Of a DNA stretch of 62,000 nt, positions 33,901-44,780 are shown piece after piece. Both the position numbers and the translations under genes were made by a program. The notes beneath the pieces are model-generated. The model ran no database searches. It was not told the DNA's origin and saw only the letters and a program-made list of their open reading frames with translations. The stretch spans positions 1 through 62,000 of the forward strand of contig CAJNDS010002852.1 in the NCBI GenBank assembly GCA_905221605.1. Direction: 5' to 3'. This DNA is from Symbiodinium natans. Taxonomy: Eukaryota; Sar; Dinophyceae; Suessiales; Symbiodiniaceae. The stretch's first letter is position 1. Each line of letters begins with the position of its first letter.

Positions 33901-34398
33901 TGCAGCCCTGTTGCCTTTTGCCCTGTACAACGCAGCTTCATCAGGTCCCAGCGCGGCGAGTCTAGGGTTTAGGGCTTCGGTTCTTCAGGACTTACAGGGC
34001 CGTCCGGTGGACCAGGAGATATTGACGGAGTTCAACCATGCCTGATGTGACCTCTGTCGTGCTTAAGAGCTAGCCTGGACCAACATCTCTTGACCGCGAC
34101 GGAGATCCGTGAGAACTTTTTGCTGGTGTTTGTGGATCTCATAGTGACAGATTTGAACCCTAGAGCTGGGGTCCTATCCCCGACACAACGGCATTTCCTA
34201 TCAAACATATGGTGCGATAGTTCCGAGTAAGGTGTGCTACAATAAAGTACGAGAAAGTTCCTGTTCAGGTGTACTACCATGAGTCAAATCAAGGTGTACT
34301 ACTCTAATTCCTACGAAAGCCTAGTCTTGTAAGTTACACGAAGCATGGCTGCAATGCCATCAAGACGTACACCTTCCGTTTTGAACCCTTCTGGGGAC

Positions 34399-34774
34399 TT
34401 TCTTCGGGCAAAAATGCCAACGACGAGGTCCTCGGCCAACCCCGGCATGGAAGGCGCAGACTTGACACGCAATCTGCGAGGAACGGCCATGCTGATTCCA
34501 GTAAACCCAAGGTCCAAGCTTGCAAATCTTAAATTCAGTACGAACCTGAAAAGACATTTGTCCATCATGAGTCATGATGTGTCATACGTTACAACGCTTC
34601 AGAATGACTCCGACGCTGATCGAAATTACCAAGCAAAAACTATGGATCTAAGTGCGCAGGGCAAATAAAGCGACAAACAAACTCACATTGGGGCGAAATG
34701 AACTTCAGTTGGTTTTCACACTCCAGGGCCGCGGCACTGTCGAGCTGGTTCGAGACTTCCTTCGATCGCGAGGC
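34399..34774 (-). CDS. Spliced gene fragment, Cys/His-containing protein (two joined exons)
   Basis: The exon at 34724-34774 (17 codons, acceptor CCCAG|G, putative GA donor GAGTGT) joins in phase 0 to the exon at 34399-34545 (49 codons, acceptor TTTTCAG|G, donor GTCCCC). The second exon contains a C-x2-C-x2-H followed by H-x-C, which could bind zinc (CQVCAFH ... WHFC). Upstream sequence to about 34840 and a downstream candidate exon near 34265-34310 (acceptor ACTAG|G) probably belong to the same gene. No family recognised; the start and stop are not established. Confidence 0.5.
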
Positions 34775-35060
34775 CTGGGAGGCGGGATTCAAGAGGTTCA
34801 GACGCTTGCTCACTAGGCGCACGCTGCAGAGGACAAGCATAATGCCTGACAAAGGCAGACGGGGCGCTATGCTTATCCCCTCATGTCAATGACCGGAGAA
34901 GGGATGGCGCGTCGGGCATGGCCATGACGAACTAACCAAGGTGAGCCAAGGATTAACAAACGAGCTGTTGAAGAGCATATGAGGGTATTACGCAGATTCG
35001 CAAGATTCACATCAAGCCTGGGCCCCCGGTACTGTAGCTGCCCCCCCTTTTTACCGCACG

Positions 35061-36468
35061 TCAGCTCGGCTTCGCCTTCGTCTTCTCCTTTGCCTTGGGA
35101 GGCGCACGTTTGGGCTCTTCGGGTCTCATTGCATTCTCCGTATAGCAAATTCTAGCATGTCACGTTGCTGCACTGTTCATACACTTTACTCTGGATTCAG
35201 CCTGTCAAGTCTCCAGGCCAGGACATTGTCTTTTGGGCTCAGATTGCATTGATTAATGGTTTCCAGGTCTAGACTCCTTACTTAGCTTGCGTCATGCTGG
35301 AACAAGAAAAAGTGAACTCTTGCCAGCCTTGCTAAGAAAGCGTATATACTGTGTGAACTAAGCATCAACGACCGTGCTTGCGACTGTCGACGCGCCGGCG
35401 TCTCGATCGCGAGCTGTTCGAAGAAGATGAGGATGCTGGCTCGGTTCTCGCCGTGTTGTCTCTCTCTCCCTGTACCAAACAAATTTCTCACGGCCGTCAA
35501 CCCCCACCACCGTCCACTTCATGAAGCGATCCTGGTCTGGCGAGCGAACCTCAGAGTCACCAGTGTTTCTCAGGAAACAACTAATTAACGGACAAACTAA
35601 CCCAAACCGTAACTGCAAAAATGATAAAGGCTCAGACTAGGCACCGCCTCGGCAAAGTTCGGTCGAGTGCTAGTGGACACTCTGGAGATCGGGTTAAAAT
35701 AATATGGAGTCCCATCGGGGCCCGTCCCCTGGTACCAGCCGTGTGGGCATGCCAAGGCCACGCTCGGGCGAACGGGGGGGGCAGGTGATTCAGCAGACGA
35801 CGCCTCTCTTGACGGCGGCACCAGAGCTGCCGGAGCCTCAGCTCCAGGGACGTGTGACATTCACAAAGCCAGAAATCAGAGACTCCAACACGATCCAGGA
35901 ACCAAATCAGGAAACTTGCTGACTTGCACTTAAATTCGACGACCTGTCACAGTTACAGTCACAACTGCCACATCCGAGAATCCACTCTGCCGATCGGACG
36001 TGCAGCCTCCGCTTGCGGCGGCGGCTTGCCAACCTTCGGCGGCCGCGGCTGCAAGGGTCGCGCAGGCACGACCGGCGCCGTCGGTCGAGTATGCGCCGGT
36101 GCCCTCCAATGAGCAGGACTAGGAGCTGTCGCTCCCGGCACCGTCGGAATCGGAACCTCACATCCACCAGCCTATCTGGCATATAGAAGACAGACTTGGA
36201 ATCAGACTAGAAATTCGTACGCGCACACCTACTACATCAAGCCCACGGGTATACCTGGGTATGCTCTCATGCAGAGGAGCGGCTGGTGCTGGAGAAGAAG
36301 GCACGTGGCCCACTGGCAGAGGAGGACCAGATGCCTCCTAAATCACGCAGACACAATTCACGCTCACATGCCAGAATCTTGACGCCTACCTCAAGAACCC
36401 CAATTGCTTTAATGGTTCGTCCCAGGCACCGGCACAGGTTCAGACTTGCGCTTGCGCTTCGAGCTCAT
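35061..36468 (-). CDS. WW-domain protein with proline-rich region (multi-exon)
   Basis: Exon 1 is 36430-36468 (MSSKRKRKSEPVP, strongly basic, nuclear-signal-like). Exon 2 starts at 36156 after GATGTGAG|G and is proline-rich (for example PLQPRPPKVGKPPP). Exon 3 is 35648-35836 (63 codons) and encodes a WW-like module: HGW, then GTPYYFN, then STRP. An exon starting at 35549 or 35531 continues with FMKWTVVGVDGREKFVW. A last exon ending at the TGA at 35061-35063 is Lys/Pro-rich (PPKAKEKTKAKPS). WW domains bind proline-rich ligands and are common in pre-mRNA splicing and transcription factors. The second signature Trp is replaced by Ser in this reading. Exons 2, 4 and 5 have uncertain ends. Confidence 0.55.
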
Positions 36469-37085
36469 CGCAAAAGGCACCAAGCCATCGGGCTCAGGGT
36501 TTTATGGGCCCCTGGGATGGTGAAACCTGGTGGCAAATGGGTGGCTCCAAACGCCCGGAAAAAACAGCCGAAGTCACTGAAGCAACCAGCATGTTCGTTC
36601 TAAGTTGATGTTGTGTCTACACTGTACTTCGCCCAGGCGCCCGAGCGCTGGTGCTTGGCTTGGCGCTGAGGTGCGGGGCACATCTCTGAAGTGTCTAGGT
36701 GTACACTGTGCGTGGACTTGGAGGGCTTTTGATCATGAGTACGATGACTAGACGTTGGGTGTCCAGATTTGACTCGGATTCCTTAATGCGGAAGCAATTT
36801 TGTTTCATCCCTACTCAACAACTGAAGACCATCATCCCAGGGGAGGCCGAGACCTGCTGGCAAGCTGGACTTCCGGAGGATGTCGGGGCCCGAGCTCGGG
36901 TTTGTTTGTATTTTAGGCTCTGGGACTGCAGGGCTTGCAACGGTCATACTTATGCCTTTTTGCGGCACTGCAGCGCTAATGTCCAAGTCGTTCGTGGCAC
37001 ATGTGGATTCGGAGCGAAAACTAATGCACGTGACACATAGACGCCTTCGACCTCTTCTCAACTTGGAGCCATGTCTCGTAAGTGG

Positions 37086-38247
37086 CTACTTTCTTGCCTT
37101 TCGTTTTAGGGGCCGACACGAGAAGCTAATTCCGCCCGCTGGAACTCGAAGAAACAGTCTGGCCGTGCCCTCGGGCGGCGGGGGCGGCGGGGGCAGCAGG
37201 CGTGTCACGTCCTGGGCCAAAAAGTGACATGTACAGAGGCGGGAATGCCTGACTGGCTTGCATGCACTTGCAACCCAATAAATCAATGCCCGGATGCTGG
37301 GAGGGCCCCAGAACTTGAATGGATTGCCGGGGACACATCGATCCCACCACATCAGAACCTGGTACACCTCCGCGCAAACTGATGTCAAGGCCTTGGCTTG
37401 AAATCATGGATCAGAAATCTAGCTCTACCTCGTCTCATGTTCATCACTGCTGAAACATCTGTCAAGAAGTTTTTACGCTAAAACCTCAGCCCAGCCTGGA
37501 CGGAACGAATCACGTCTTTCATGCTCGCATCGGCCGCCGGATAGCGCAGCTCGTTCGAAATCTGGGGTAGGTTGAGATATTTGGAATTCAGCAGACCACA
37601 GCCTTCCACCCAATACTGGTTCGGGCGATTGCACTTATACCAGAAGAACGAGTTCTTGTAGTCCTCGAGCAGTTTGTTCAGCTCCTGACCGAGTAGCGCC
37701 ACACATGAGTAAGACTTTAAGACCTTCCGTACTTATTGGTGATTCTAACTAACACGCGAAGATATTCTTAGAGAAGCCTCGGGATTGAAGCCTTTCCGTA
37801 ACTATTTTCTTGCCAGGCCACGGCCACCTCCGCAAGGAGACTGAGGTGCAGCTCACAAAGCTTGGGCTTCGTGCTTTTGTCCTTGCCTGACTGCAATGTT
37901 TCTTTTGCCTGAGACAGCCAGGCAATGAGCAACAGCCAGAATCCGTCAACGTAGTATGACGAGAACAAGTTGTATCACAGCAAGATCTATTGAAGCCTTG
38001 CTGCTTCGGCTGCCAGTTTTCGGCGCTTATTATGTTCACGCTCATGTTTGCCTGGATTTCGGCGCTTGACCTTTGCCTTGGGATCGGCACTGGGCGCCTT
38101 TGTCTCGGGCGGCGACCGGGCCTCATGTCTTCAAAACATGTAAAAGGCAGACTTGAATTGCACTGAAACTTAGACTTTCTTCGCAGCGCTGCGCGCCTCT
38201 GGGGCGTTGGACGAAGCAGCTGTTGATGCCGCGGGCGCATCAGCCAT
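37086..38247 (-). CDS. Six-exon gene, 232-aa basic protein of unknown function
   Basis: Exons: 38176-38247 (ATG start, MADAPAAS), 38002-38121, 37810-37908, 37496-37684, 37275-37367 and 37086-37211 (TAG). All junctions are phase 0. The donors are GT, GC, GA, GC and GT, and every acceptor is AG|G. Introns are 54, 93, 125, 128 and 63 bp. The N-terminus is Ala-rich, then very basic (KVKRRNPGKHEREHNKRRKL, likely nuclear and coiled-coil-prone). The middle is an aromatic-rich globular segment (NSFFWYKCNRPNQYW). The C-terminus has a Pro7 run and ends LKRKARK. No family recognised. The stop of the preceding gene lies only about 42 bp upstream of the ATG. Confidence 0.75.
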
Positions 38248-38289
38248 GTTTCGCTTGCTTGAAGATGCCCAGGCGAAGGCTCCCCAAGC

Positions 38290-38594
38290 TTAAGGCCCTG
38301 ATATTATAAACCCTGTAACTGTATGTGTTTTTACATAAGGGTAAACAGGCTTAGGGCCCATGCTCGGGGACCGTACTTCCGAGCTTTGAGAGTAAGCAGG
38401 CGCTTTGATTTCAGTCACGTGCGCCTGCTGCGCAACTGTGCTGCACGGGAGCATCAGACATAATATCAGAAAGTTGATGGCAAGACTCACGCGCAGCACA
38501 GACTTGGGGCTGCAGCCAAGTGCCGTCTTTGCATCGAGATACTCGGGCCGGCACTCTGGAGACTGGAAGTCGAGTCTCGGTCGAAAGGCCCAAC
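38290..38594 (-). CDS. 3' end of an upstream spliced gene
   Basis: The exon at 38491-38594 (acceptor TTCCTCTCAG|G, perfect donor GTGAGT) joins in phase 0 to an exon starting at 38424 (AGCAG|G). That exon runs open to a TAA at 38290-38292. The first exon reads as convincing protein (for example WAFRPRLDFQSPECRPEY). The second could instead be cut at SSE|GTACGG (38377) and continue into another exon. An upstream exon may reach about 38650. Function unknown. Confidence 0.5.
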
Positions 38595-38659
38595 CTGAGA
38601 GGAAGGTCAGCGTCCAAAACGGGAGGTCCTTGCCCGACTCCCATGCACTAAGTCTAAGT

Positions 38660-40200
38660 GATTACCAAGTAATTATTGTCATGTAATGTTCATCGGACGA
38701 ATCTACAGTATGTACAACGCGCAACCCACATGGACCATGGACGACAGAAGAACCGAGCACGGCACCAGTCTGTCGTCTCCTCAGCCACGCCTGTCGCGAG
38801 GAAACGTGGCATGAATGAGACATTCACAAGGAAGCGACAGTGCCACTGCGATCAACACTCTCTTTTTCCCCCACAGCTGGGGTGGAACGCGCCGGCGGCT
38901 CTTTCAAACTCACGCCGCACAGTAAAGCCGGCCACGCGGTGGCCGACAAAATGTACCACCCTACATTCCTCGTCCTTGCCAGCTCATCTATTGTTACTCT
39001 TGCGAAATTCTAATTCTAAGTAAGTAACGAAATCAATCAACAGCATGGCTGGGGATTGCGAGACATACCTTAATTCATGACGTCACTGCGGCCGTTGCTT
39101 CGGCCGCGCCTTCTGGGCTCCGACGGAAAGTCCTTGATTCATTGACACCAGGCGCGGCAGCAAAGCACTGCAAGCACAAGCGTACAGAAAGAAAAAAAGA
39201 ATGAAAGAAAGGAAGCAAGCCACGCTACGTGCTCGGAGAAGGACGAAAGCAACAAGATCAGCGACAGAAGCCCTCCCAGCATTAAGTCGGCCCCACTCGG
39301 CCAAGGTGGGTTCCGCCAAACTAGGGGCTACGTGCTCAGTCCTTGGGGCCCTGTGCACGCAGGCACTTCCCGAATCTGACCGCCGCGCCGGAAACAATAG
39401 GGCCCAAGGTCCAGACCAAGAAACACGTGTGGCGACGACCCAGGACACCCCGCCCTGATCGCCGGCCGAGACTGCAGCGCCTCATGAAGTAACTAGAAGG
39501 AGAACCCAGATCCAAAAAAAATATTGAAATTTGTACTTACAACCCAGTCGAGCAGCCAGCGTATCACATTTACACGTCCTGCGTCGTGACCTTAAGCCCT
39601 AAACTGGCGGGGACAACACGGTCAGGATAGCTAACAATGTGTCGGAAGTGCAGCCATGCATCATCCTCGCTGCCTCGCCTTGTTTTGAGCAGCCAGCGTG
39701 GATTCCGCTGCGGATTCGGCCGTGGCCTTAATCATTCCCCTAAGGATCCATGTACCCAACCCCACGGAAGGTCCGTTTGTTGACAGCATGCACCAATCAG
39801 CAAAGTGGCAATGCGCAATAAGTGCAGCATCTCGGACGATCCGATAACGATCGACGAAACTCTGTGTCCATGGCTGGATTCAGACTCGGACCTAAAGATA
39901 AATTAGTGATTTAATGGCCGTGGCGTGTCTCCGGCTCATCGTGACATGATTTTTGTTGCCTTTCCATGCGTGGCAACTTCGGCTCATCACATACTGGCGC
40001 TACTTGTTGCGCCTCCAGCTCATGACAACCCGTGATCTGCGCGGCTGTGCGTCACTTCAGGGACAAACTTACCAGCAGCACCAGCAATGCGCCAGCGCGC
40101 AAGATTGCAAAAAGCAGAGTCTTCTCAGAAGCCCGGCGCGCCTTCGTTTAGGCCAATTCGGTCGGAGGGAACCAACCGGGCCTCACCTCTGCCGAGGCCA
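38660..40200. other. Spacer without a confident gene
   Basis: Contains an open minus-strand frame (39083-39448) that runs through an obvious polypyrimidine tract plus CTTGCAG acceptor. It is therefore more likely intron plus exon of an unresolved gene than one protein. The end of that frame is basic (KARPKQRPQ). No phase-consistent chain could be built. Confidence 0.35.
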
Positions 40201-40218
40201 ACAAACAAGCCAATGTTT

Positions 40219-42560
40219 GGTCTTTTGGACATTTAGGGTTGTTTGTGTGTGGGATCCTGAGGGTGTTTTGAGTGGAGACATTTTGGGAGGTTGTTTTGCG
40301 ATTGAAGCCTTCTGCAGGCCATGTTCTGTATTTTGGGTCTTTTCGGCATTTAGGGCTGCTTGTGTTTGGGGTTCTGGGGGTGCTTGGCGATCTTTTTTTT
40401 CATATGAGGTTGGGTTTCTCACGTTTTGGGGTCTAGGACGAAGCCTATGTTGGGTCTTTTGGGCATTTAGTGTTGTTTGTGTGTGGAATTCTAAGGGTAT
40501 TTTGAACGTGGAGACATTTTGGGAGGTTGTTTTGCGATTTTTTTTTCTTATGAAGCTTGGGTTTCTCCGTTTTAGGGTCTAGGATGACGCGTATTTGAGG
40601 TCTTTTGGGCATTTAGGGTTGTTTGTGTGTGGGATTCCGAGGGTATTTTGAATGGAGACATTTTGGGAGGTTGTTTTGCGATTTTTTTTTTCATATCAGG
40701 TTTGGGTTTCTCACGTTCTAGGTCTAGGATGAAGCGTACTTTGGGTCTTTTGGGCATTTAGGGCTGTTTGTGTTTGGGAATCTAAGGGTGTTTTGAGTGG
40801 AGACATTTTGGGGGGTTGTTTTGCGATTTTTTTTTCATATGAGGTTTGGGTTTCTCACGTTTGAGGGCCTAGGATGAAGCCTATTTTGGGTCTTTTGGGC
40901 ATTTAGGGCTCCTTGTGTGTGGGGTTCTGAGGGTCTTTTGAGTGGGGACATTTTGGGAGGTTCTTTTGCGCTTGTTTTTTCATGAGGTCTGGGCTTCTCA
41001 CGTTTTAGGGTCGAGGCTGAAGCCTATTTTGGGCCTTTTCTGCATTTAGGGCTGTTTCTGTGTAGGATTCTGAGGGTATTTTGAGTGGAGGCCTTTTGGG
41101 AGGCTGTTTGGCGGCTTTTTTTTCACATGAGGCTTGGGTTTGTCACGTGTTAGGGTCTGGGATGAAGCCTCTTTTGGGTCTCTTGGGCATTTAGGCTTTT
41201 GTGTGTGTGGGATTCTGAGGGTATTTTGAGTGGAGACATTGTGGGAGGCTGTTTTGCGAATTTTTCTCATATGAGGTTTGGGTTTCTCACGTTTTCGGGT
41301 CTAGGAGGAAGCCTATTTTAGACCTTTTGGGCCTTTAGGGCTGTTTGTGTGTGGGATTTTGAGGGCATTTTGAGTGGGGACATTTTGGGAGGCTGTCTTG
41401 CGATTTTCCTTCATATGAGGTTTGGCCTTCTCACGTTTTAGGGTCGAGGATGAAGCCTATGTTGGGTCTTTTGGGCATTTACAGTTGTTTGTGTGTGGGG
41501 TTCTGAGGGTCTTTTGAGTGGAGACATTGTTTTGCGAATTGTTTTTTCCTATGAGGCTTGGGTTTCTCACGTTTCAGGGTCCAGGATGAAGCCTATTTGG
41601 GGTCTCTTGGGCATTTAAGGCTGCTTGTGTGTGGGAATCTGAGGGTATTTTGAGTGGAGACATTTTGGGAGGTTGTTTTGCTATTTTTTTCATATGAGGT
41701 TTGGGCTTCTTACGTTTTAGGGTCTAAGCTGGAGCCTATTTTGGGTCTTTTGGGCATTTAGGCTTGTTTGTGTGTGGGATTCTGAGAGTATTTTGTGTTG
41801 AAAAATTTTGGGCAGTATTTTTTTTCATATGAGGTTTGGGTTTCTCACGTTTTAGGGTTTGGGATGAAGCCTTCGGTGGGTCTGTTGGGCATTTAGAGTT
41901 GTTTGTGTGTGGGATACTGAGGGTATTTTGAGTGGGGGCCTTTTGGGAGGTTGTTTTGCGATTTTTTTCATCTGAGATTTGGGTTTCTCACGTTTTAGGG
42001 TCTGGGATGAAACCTATTTTGGGTCTTTTGGGCATTTAGGCTTGTTCGTGTGTGTGGGGTTCTGAGGGTATTTTGAGTGGGGACATGTTGGGAGGTTGTC
42101 TGGCGATTTTGGATTTCTCACGTTTTAGGGTCTCGGATGAAGCCTATTTTGGGTCTCTTGGGCATTTAGGGCTGTTTGTGTGTGGGATTCTGAGGGTATT
42201 TCGAGTGGGGACATTTTGGGAGGGCGTTCTGCGAATTTTTTTTCGTATGGGGTTTGGGTTTCTCACGTTTCAGGGTCTAGGATGAAGCCTATTTTGGGTC
42301 TTTTGGGCATTTAGGCTTGTTTGTGTGGGATTCTGAGGGTATTATGAGTGGAGACATTGTGGGAGGTTGTTTTGCGACTTTTTTTTCCATATGAAGTTCG
42401 GGTTTCTCACGTTTTCGGGTCTAGGATGAAGCCTATTTTGGGTCTCTTGAGCATTTAGGGTTGTTTGTATGTGGGATTCTGAGAGTATTTTGAGTGGAGA
42501 CATTTTGGGGGGTTGCTTTACGATTTTTTTCATATGAGGTTTGGGCTTGTCACGTTTTAG
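40219..42560. repeat. ~144-bp satellite, about 17 tandem copies
   Basis: The motif GGGTCTTTTGGGCATTTAGG, or a variant, recurs at about 40219, 40336, 40453, 40599, 40744, 40889, 41032, 41177, 41321, 41464, 41601, 41744, 41880, 42020, 42151, 42297 and 42440. Most spacings are 137-147 bp; the first two, at 117 bp, reflect internal deletions. Each unit also contains TTTTAGGGTCTAGGATGAAG, a GGAGACATTTTGGGAGG box and a T-run followed by CATATGAGG. Several units carry TTTAGGG. Short open frames on the minus strand are by-products. Confidence 0.93.
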
Positions 42561-42749
42561 GGTTTAGGCTGACGCGGCGTTCCACGCTTCATGTCTGCAG
42601 GTTTCGCTGTGGGAAAACTCAGAGTTATTGCCCCCCACAGAGGTTCATTGCCTCAAAGGTACATTTTCAGGTGTTCCCATCGCTTTACGGCCTGGGTCTT
42701 AGGCATTCGTGTCCACCCCTTGCTCGCTTGAATGGCTGGGGGTTTTGGC

Positions 42750-42935
42750 GCTAAGCTCTGTCTGGGCACGGCATGCAGAATGAATGAAGACCGTGACAAA
42801 CAGAGCCGAAGCTCTGTCTGAGCGCGGTTAAATGAGTGCAGTGTGCCCTGACAAACAGAGCCGAAGCTCTGTCTGAGCAGGGCAACCAGAATGAAGTGAA
42901 CCCATGACAAACAGAGCCGGAGCTCTGTCTGAGCA
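42750..42935. repeat. Tandem hairpin repeats, family 1 (CAGAGC-CGAA-GCTCTG)
   Basis: Three full copies of ACAGAGC, a 4-base loop (CGAA or CGGA), then GCTCTGT lie near 42800, 42855 and 42911. A half copy lies at about 42755. Each is embedded in a unit with TGACAAACAGAGCCG and GTCTGAGC. The 7-bp stems are perfect in all three. The linkers vary (GTTAAATGAGTGCAG versus CAACCAGAATGAAG). Confidence 0.85.
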
Positions 42936-43109
42936 TGGGTTCCGCGTCATGATTACACTTTAGGGTTTCAGGTGTCTTAGAGTTTAGGATTTAAAATTTT
43001 AGGGCAAAAATACCGCCCATCCTGAGGTCCCGGCGTGGCCAGGCGAAGTCTTCTGCCACTACCCAGGCATTAAAGCGTCGGTAAAAAGACTTAAGGGCTC
43101 GAGCGGGGT

Positions 43110-43412
43110 CTTGTTTTACCAGGGCGGAAGCCCTGGTAAAAGTCTTATCTGCTATTTGGGCGCGGTCTTGTTTTACCAGGGCGGAGGCCCTGGTAAAAGT
43201 CTTATCTGCTGTTCAGGCGGGGTCTTGTTTTACCAGGGCGGAGGCCCTGGTATAAAACTTATCTGCTATGCGGGTCTTGTTTTACCAGGGCGGAGGCCCT
43301 GGTAAAAGTCTTATCTGCTATTCGGGCGGGGTCTTGTTTTACCAGGGCGGGGGCCCTGGTAAAAGTCTTATCTGCTATTCGGGCGCCGTCTTGTTTTACC
43401 AGCGCGGAAGCT
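43110..43412. repeat. Tandem hairpin repeats, family 2 (TTTTACCAGGGC...GCCCTGGTAAAA)
   Basis: Six units of about 57 bp start near 43114, 43171, 43228, 43280, 43337 and 43394. The core is a 12-bp inverted repeat with a 4-base loop (GGAA, GGAG or GGGG), followed by GTCTTATCTGCTATTCGGGC. The third unit has a damaged right arm (GGTATAAAA) and the last keeps only the left arm before running into the CT tract. Confidence 0.9.
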
Positions 43413-43414
43413 CC

Positions 43415-43625
43415 GTCTCTGTCTCTCTCTCGCTGTCCCTCTCTCTCTGTCTCTCTCTCTCTCTCTCTCTGTCTGTGTCACTCTCCCTAACTCCATCTCA
43501 TTTGTTTGTCTCTCTCTCTTTCACATTTAGTTGTTCTCTCTCTCTCTGCCTAATTCTATCTCTTTCTTGCCTTCTCTCTCTTTCTCTTTCTCTAGTGTCT
43601 AACTCTGTGTATCTGATTCTTTAGC
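43415..43625. repeat. Polypyrimidine (CT)n tract
   Basis: About 200 bp of CTCTCTGTCTCTCTCT-type sequence directly abutting the truncated last hairpin unit. No coding meaning; open frames here are low-complexity artefacts. Confidence 0.9.
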
Positions 43626-43659
43626 TAGTCCTCTCTCCCTCTCTCCGCCTGCTGCGCTT

Positions 43660-44780
43660 GCCGCGATGGGGTCGGCGGCACTGGCGGTAGCCATTAAATC
43701 CGGCCCCCGCGCCGCCCGTGGTCCAGGGCGGAGCCCGCGTCGCACTAAAGCGCTAGCTTTAAGGGGCGAGCGCCCGAGCCGCCGACCCCGCCCAAAATTG
43801 CTTCAAATTCGCGCGGGGCCCTTCGGGAGGCCTCCAAAACGGCATCCAAGGGGACGCAACACGCGGTGGTGCGAAAAGCACGAAAACCTCGTAAAAACCA
43901 TGGGTTTTTACGAAAAACCGAGGCCACAAAACACCCGCAGCACCCCATTAAACCCTCACGGGCGCGCATCATCGGCCCTAGCTTTTCACATGGGGCGCGC
44001 GCCAGGCCGAAACCACGTTTTTCAAGGTTTGGGGGGGGTACCGGAAGCCCAAAACCAGGCGAGCATCATGAGCATCAGCAGCCCTGGCCCGCGGGCCCAA
44101 GGCAAGAAAAAACGCTGAAAAACGCTGAAATCACCGTAAATACCGTGTTTTTATGAGGTTTTTCACGCGTGCCTCCGACCCCCACCCCTGTTGCCCTTGA
44201 CCCGCCCCCAAAGTGCGCATCATCGAAACCCACGTCCGGGGGGGGGTCTGCTGATGCTGCTGATGCTTGGGGGTCCGGCGCATCATCGAGCCATCGCTTC
44301 TCATGGGCTTCGTGGGGGGGTCCGGGCCGACGGCCCAGAGACCCAGCTGATGCTCATGATGCTCGGTTTGGGGGGGGTTCCAACAGCAGAAAACCTCGTA
44401 AATACCGAGTGTTTTGTGGGTCCACGTAAAAACGCCCCTAAAATCGCTCATTTTACGCGCTCGAACGGCTTCGTGCCTACAAAACACCCGAACAGCAGGA
44501 CCCCGAATGCCCTTAAGGGCATTCGGGGTCTTGCTTTTGGGGGTTTCGTGGGCACGCAAGCGTTCAAGCACATACAATCGGCGTGTTTAAGGGGGTTTTG
44601 GATGGCCTGGGGGAGGCCGCTGATGCTCATGATGCTCCCTTTCCTGGGTCCCAAAAGGCTTCCCAAGCCCAAAAACACGTGTTTACAGCGTTTTCTGAAG
44701 GTTTTTCGAAGGCAAAACGCATGCATAGAATGCTTTTAAGGCCCCCAAACCAACCCCACTGATGCTCCTGATGCGGGTGC
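43660..44780. repeat. GC-rich repeat-derived block with GATGCTCATGATGCTC boxes
   Basis: GCATCATGAGCATCAGC and its reverse complement recur at about 44063, 44350, 44620 and 44760. CTCGTAAAAACC/GGTTTTTACG-type pairs form short hairpins (for example 43889-43911). Open frames exist on both strands and mirror each other because of inverted repeats. I do not support a gene here. The sequence looks like a family of related foldback units. Confidence 0.6.
44420..44610. repeat. Large foldback with perfect 32-bp palindromic centre
   Basis: Positions 44499-44530 are a perfect palindrome (GACCCCGAATGCCCTT and its complement). Pairing continues with one mismatch to 44494-44535. Imperfect homology of the arms can be followed outwards to about 44430 and 44600 (for example CGAACGGCTTCGTGCC opposite GGCACGCAAGCGTTC). 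The arms are about 85-90 bp each. Confidence 0.85.

Noticed and set aside
38002-38121. Nonsense codons (TAG, TGA) just after this exon as evidence of a pseudogene or altered genetic code
   Set aside because: A GC-donor intron (38001 to 37909) with acceptor CTGTCTCAG|G removes both stops and keeps phase.
40183-42533. Minus-strand frames with QPPKMSP/HTQTTLNAQ repeats
   Set aside because: By-products of a ~144-bp satellite with indels that break the frame repeatedly.
42750-43412. Regularly spaced palindromic repeats that resemble a CRISPR array
   Set aside because: Spacers are themselves near-identical repeats, unit lengths vary, there are no cas genes, and the context is a eukaryotic nuclear genome.
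43111-43624. Plus-strand frames with FYQGGGPGKSLICY repeats
   Set aside because: They translate the hairpin repeats and then a CT tract; no start context, splice signal or codon pattern supports a protein.
44131-44740. Overlapping 148- and 182-codon ORFs on opposite strands
   Set aside because: The shared PNALKGIRG peptide on both strands is produced by the central palindrome, not by two genes.
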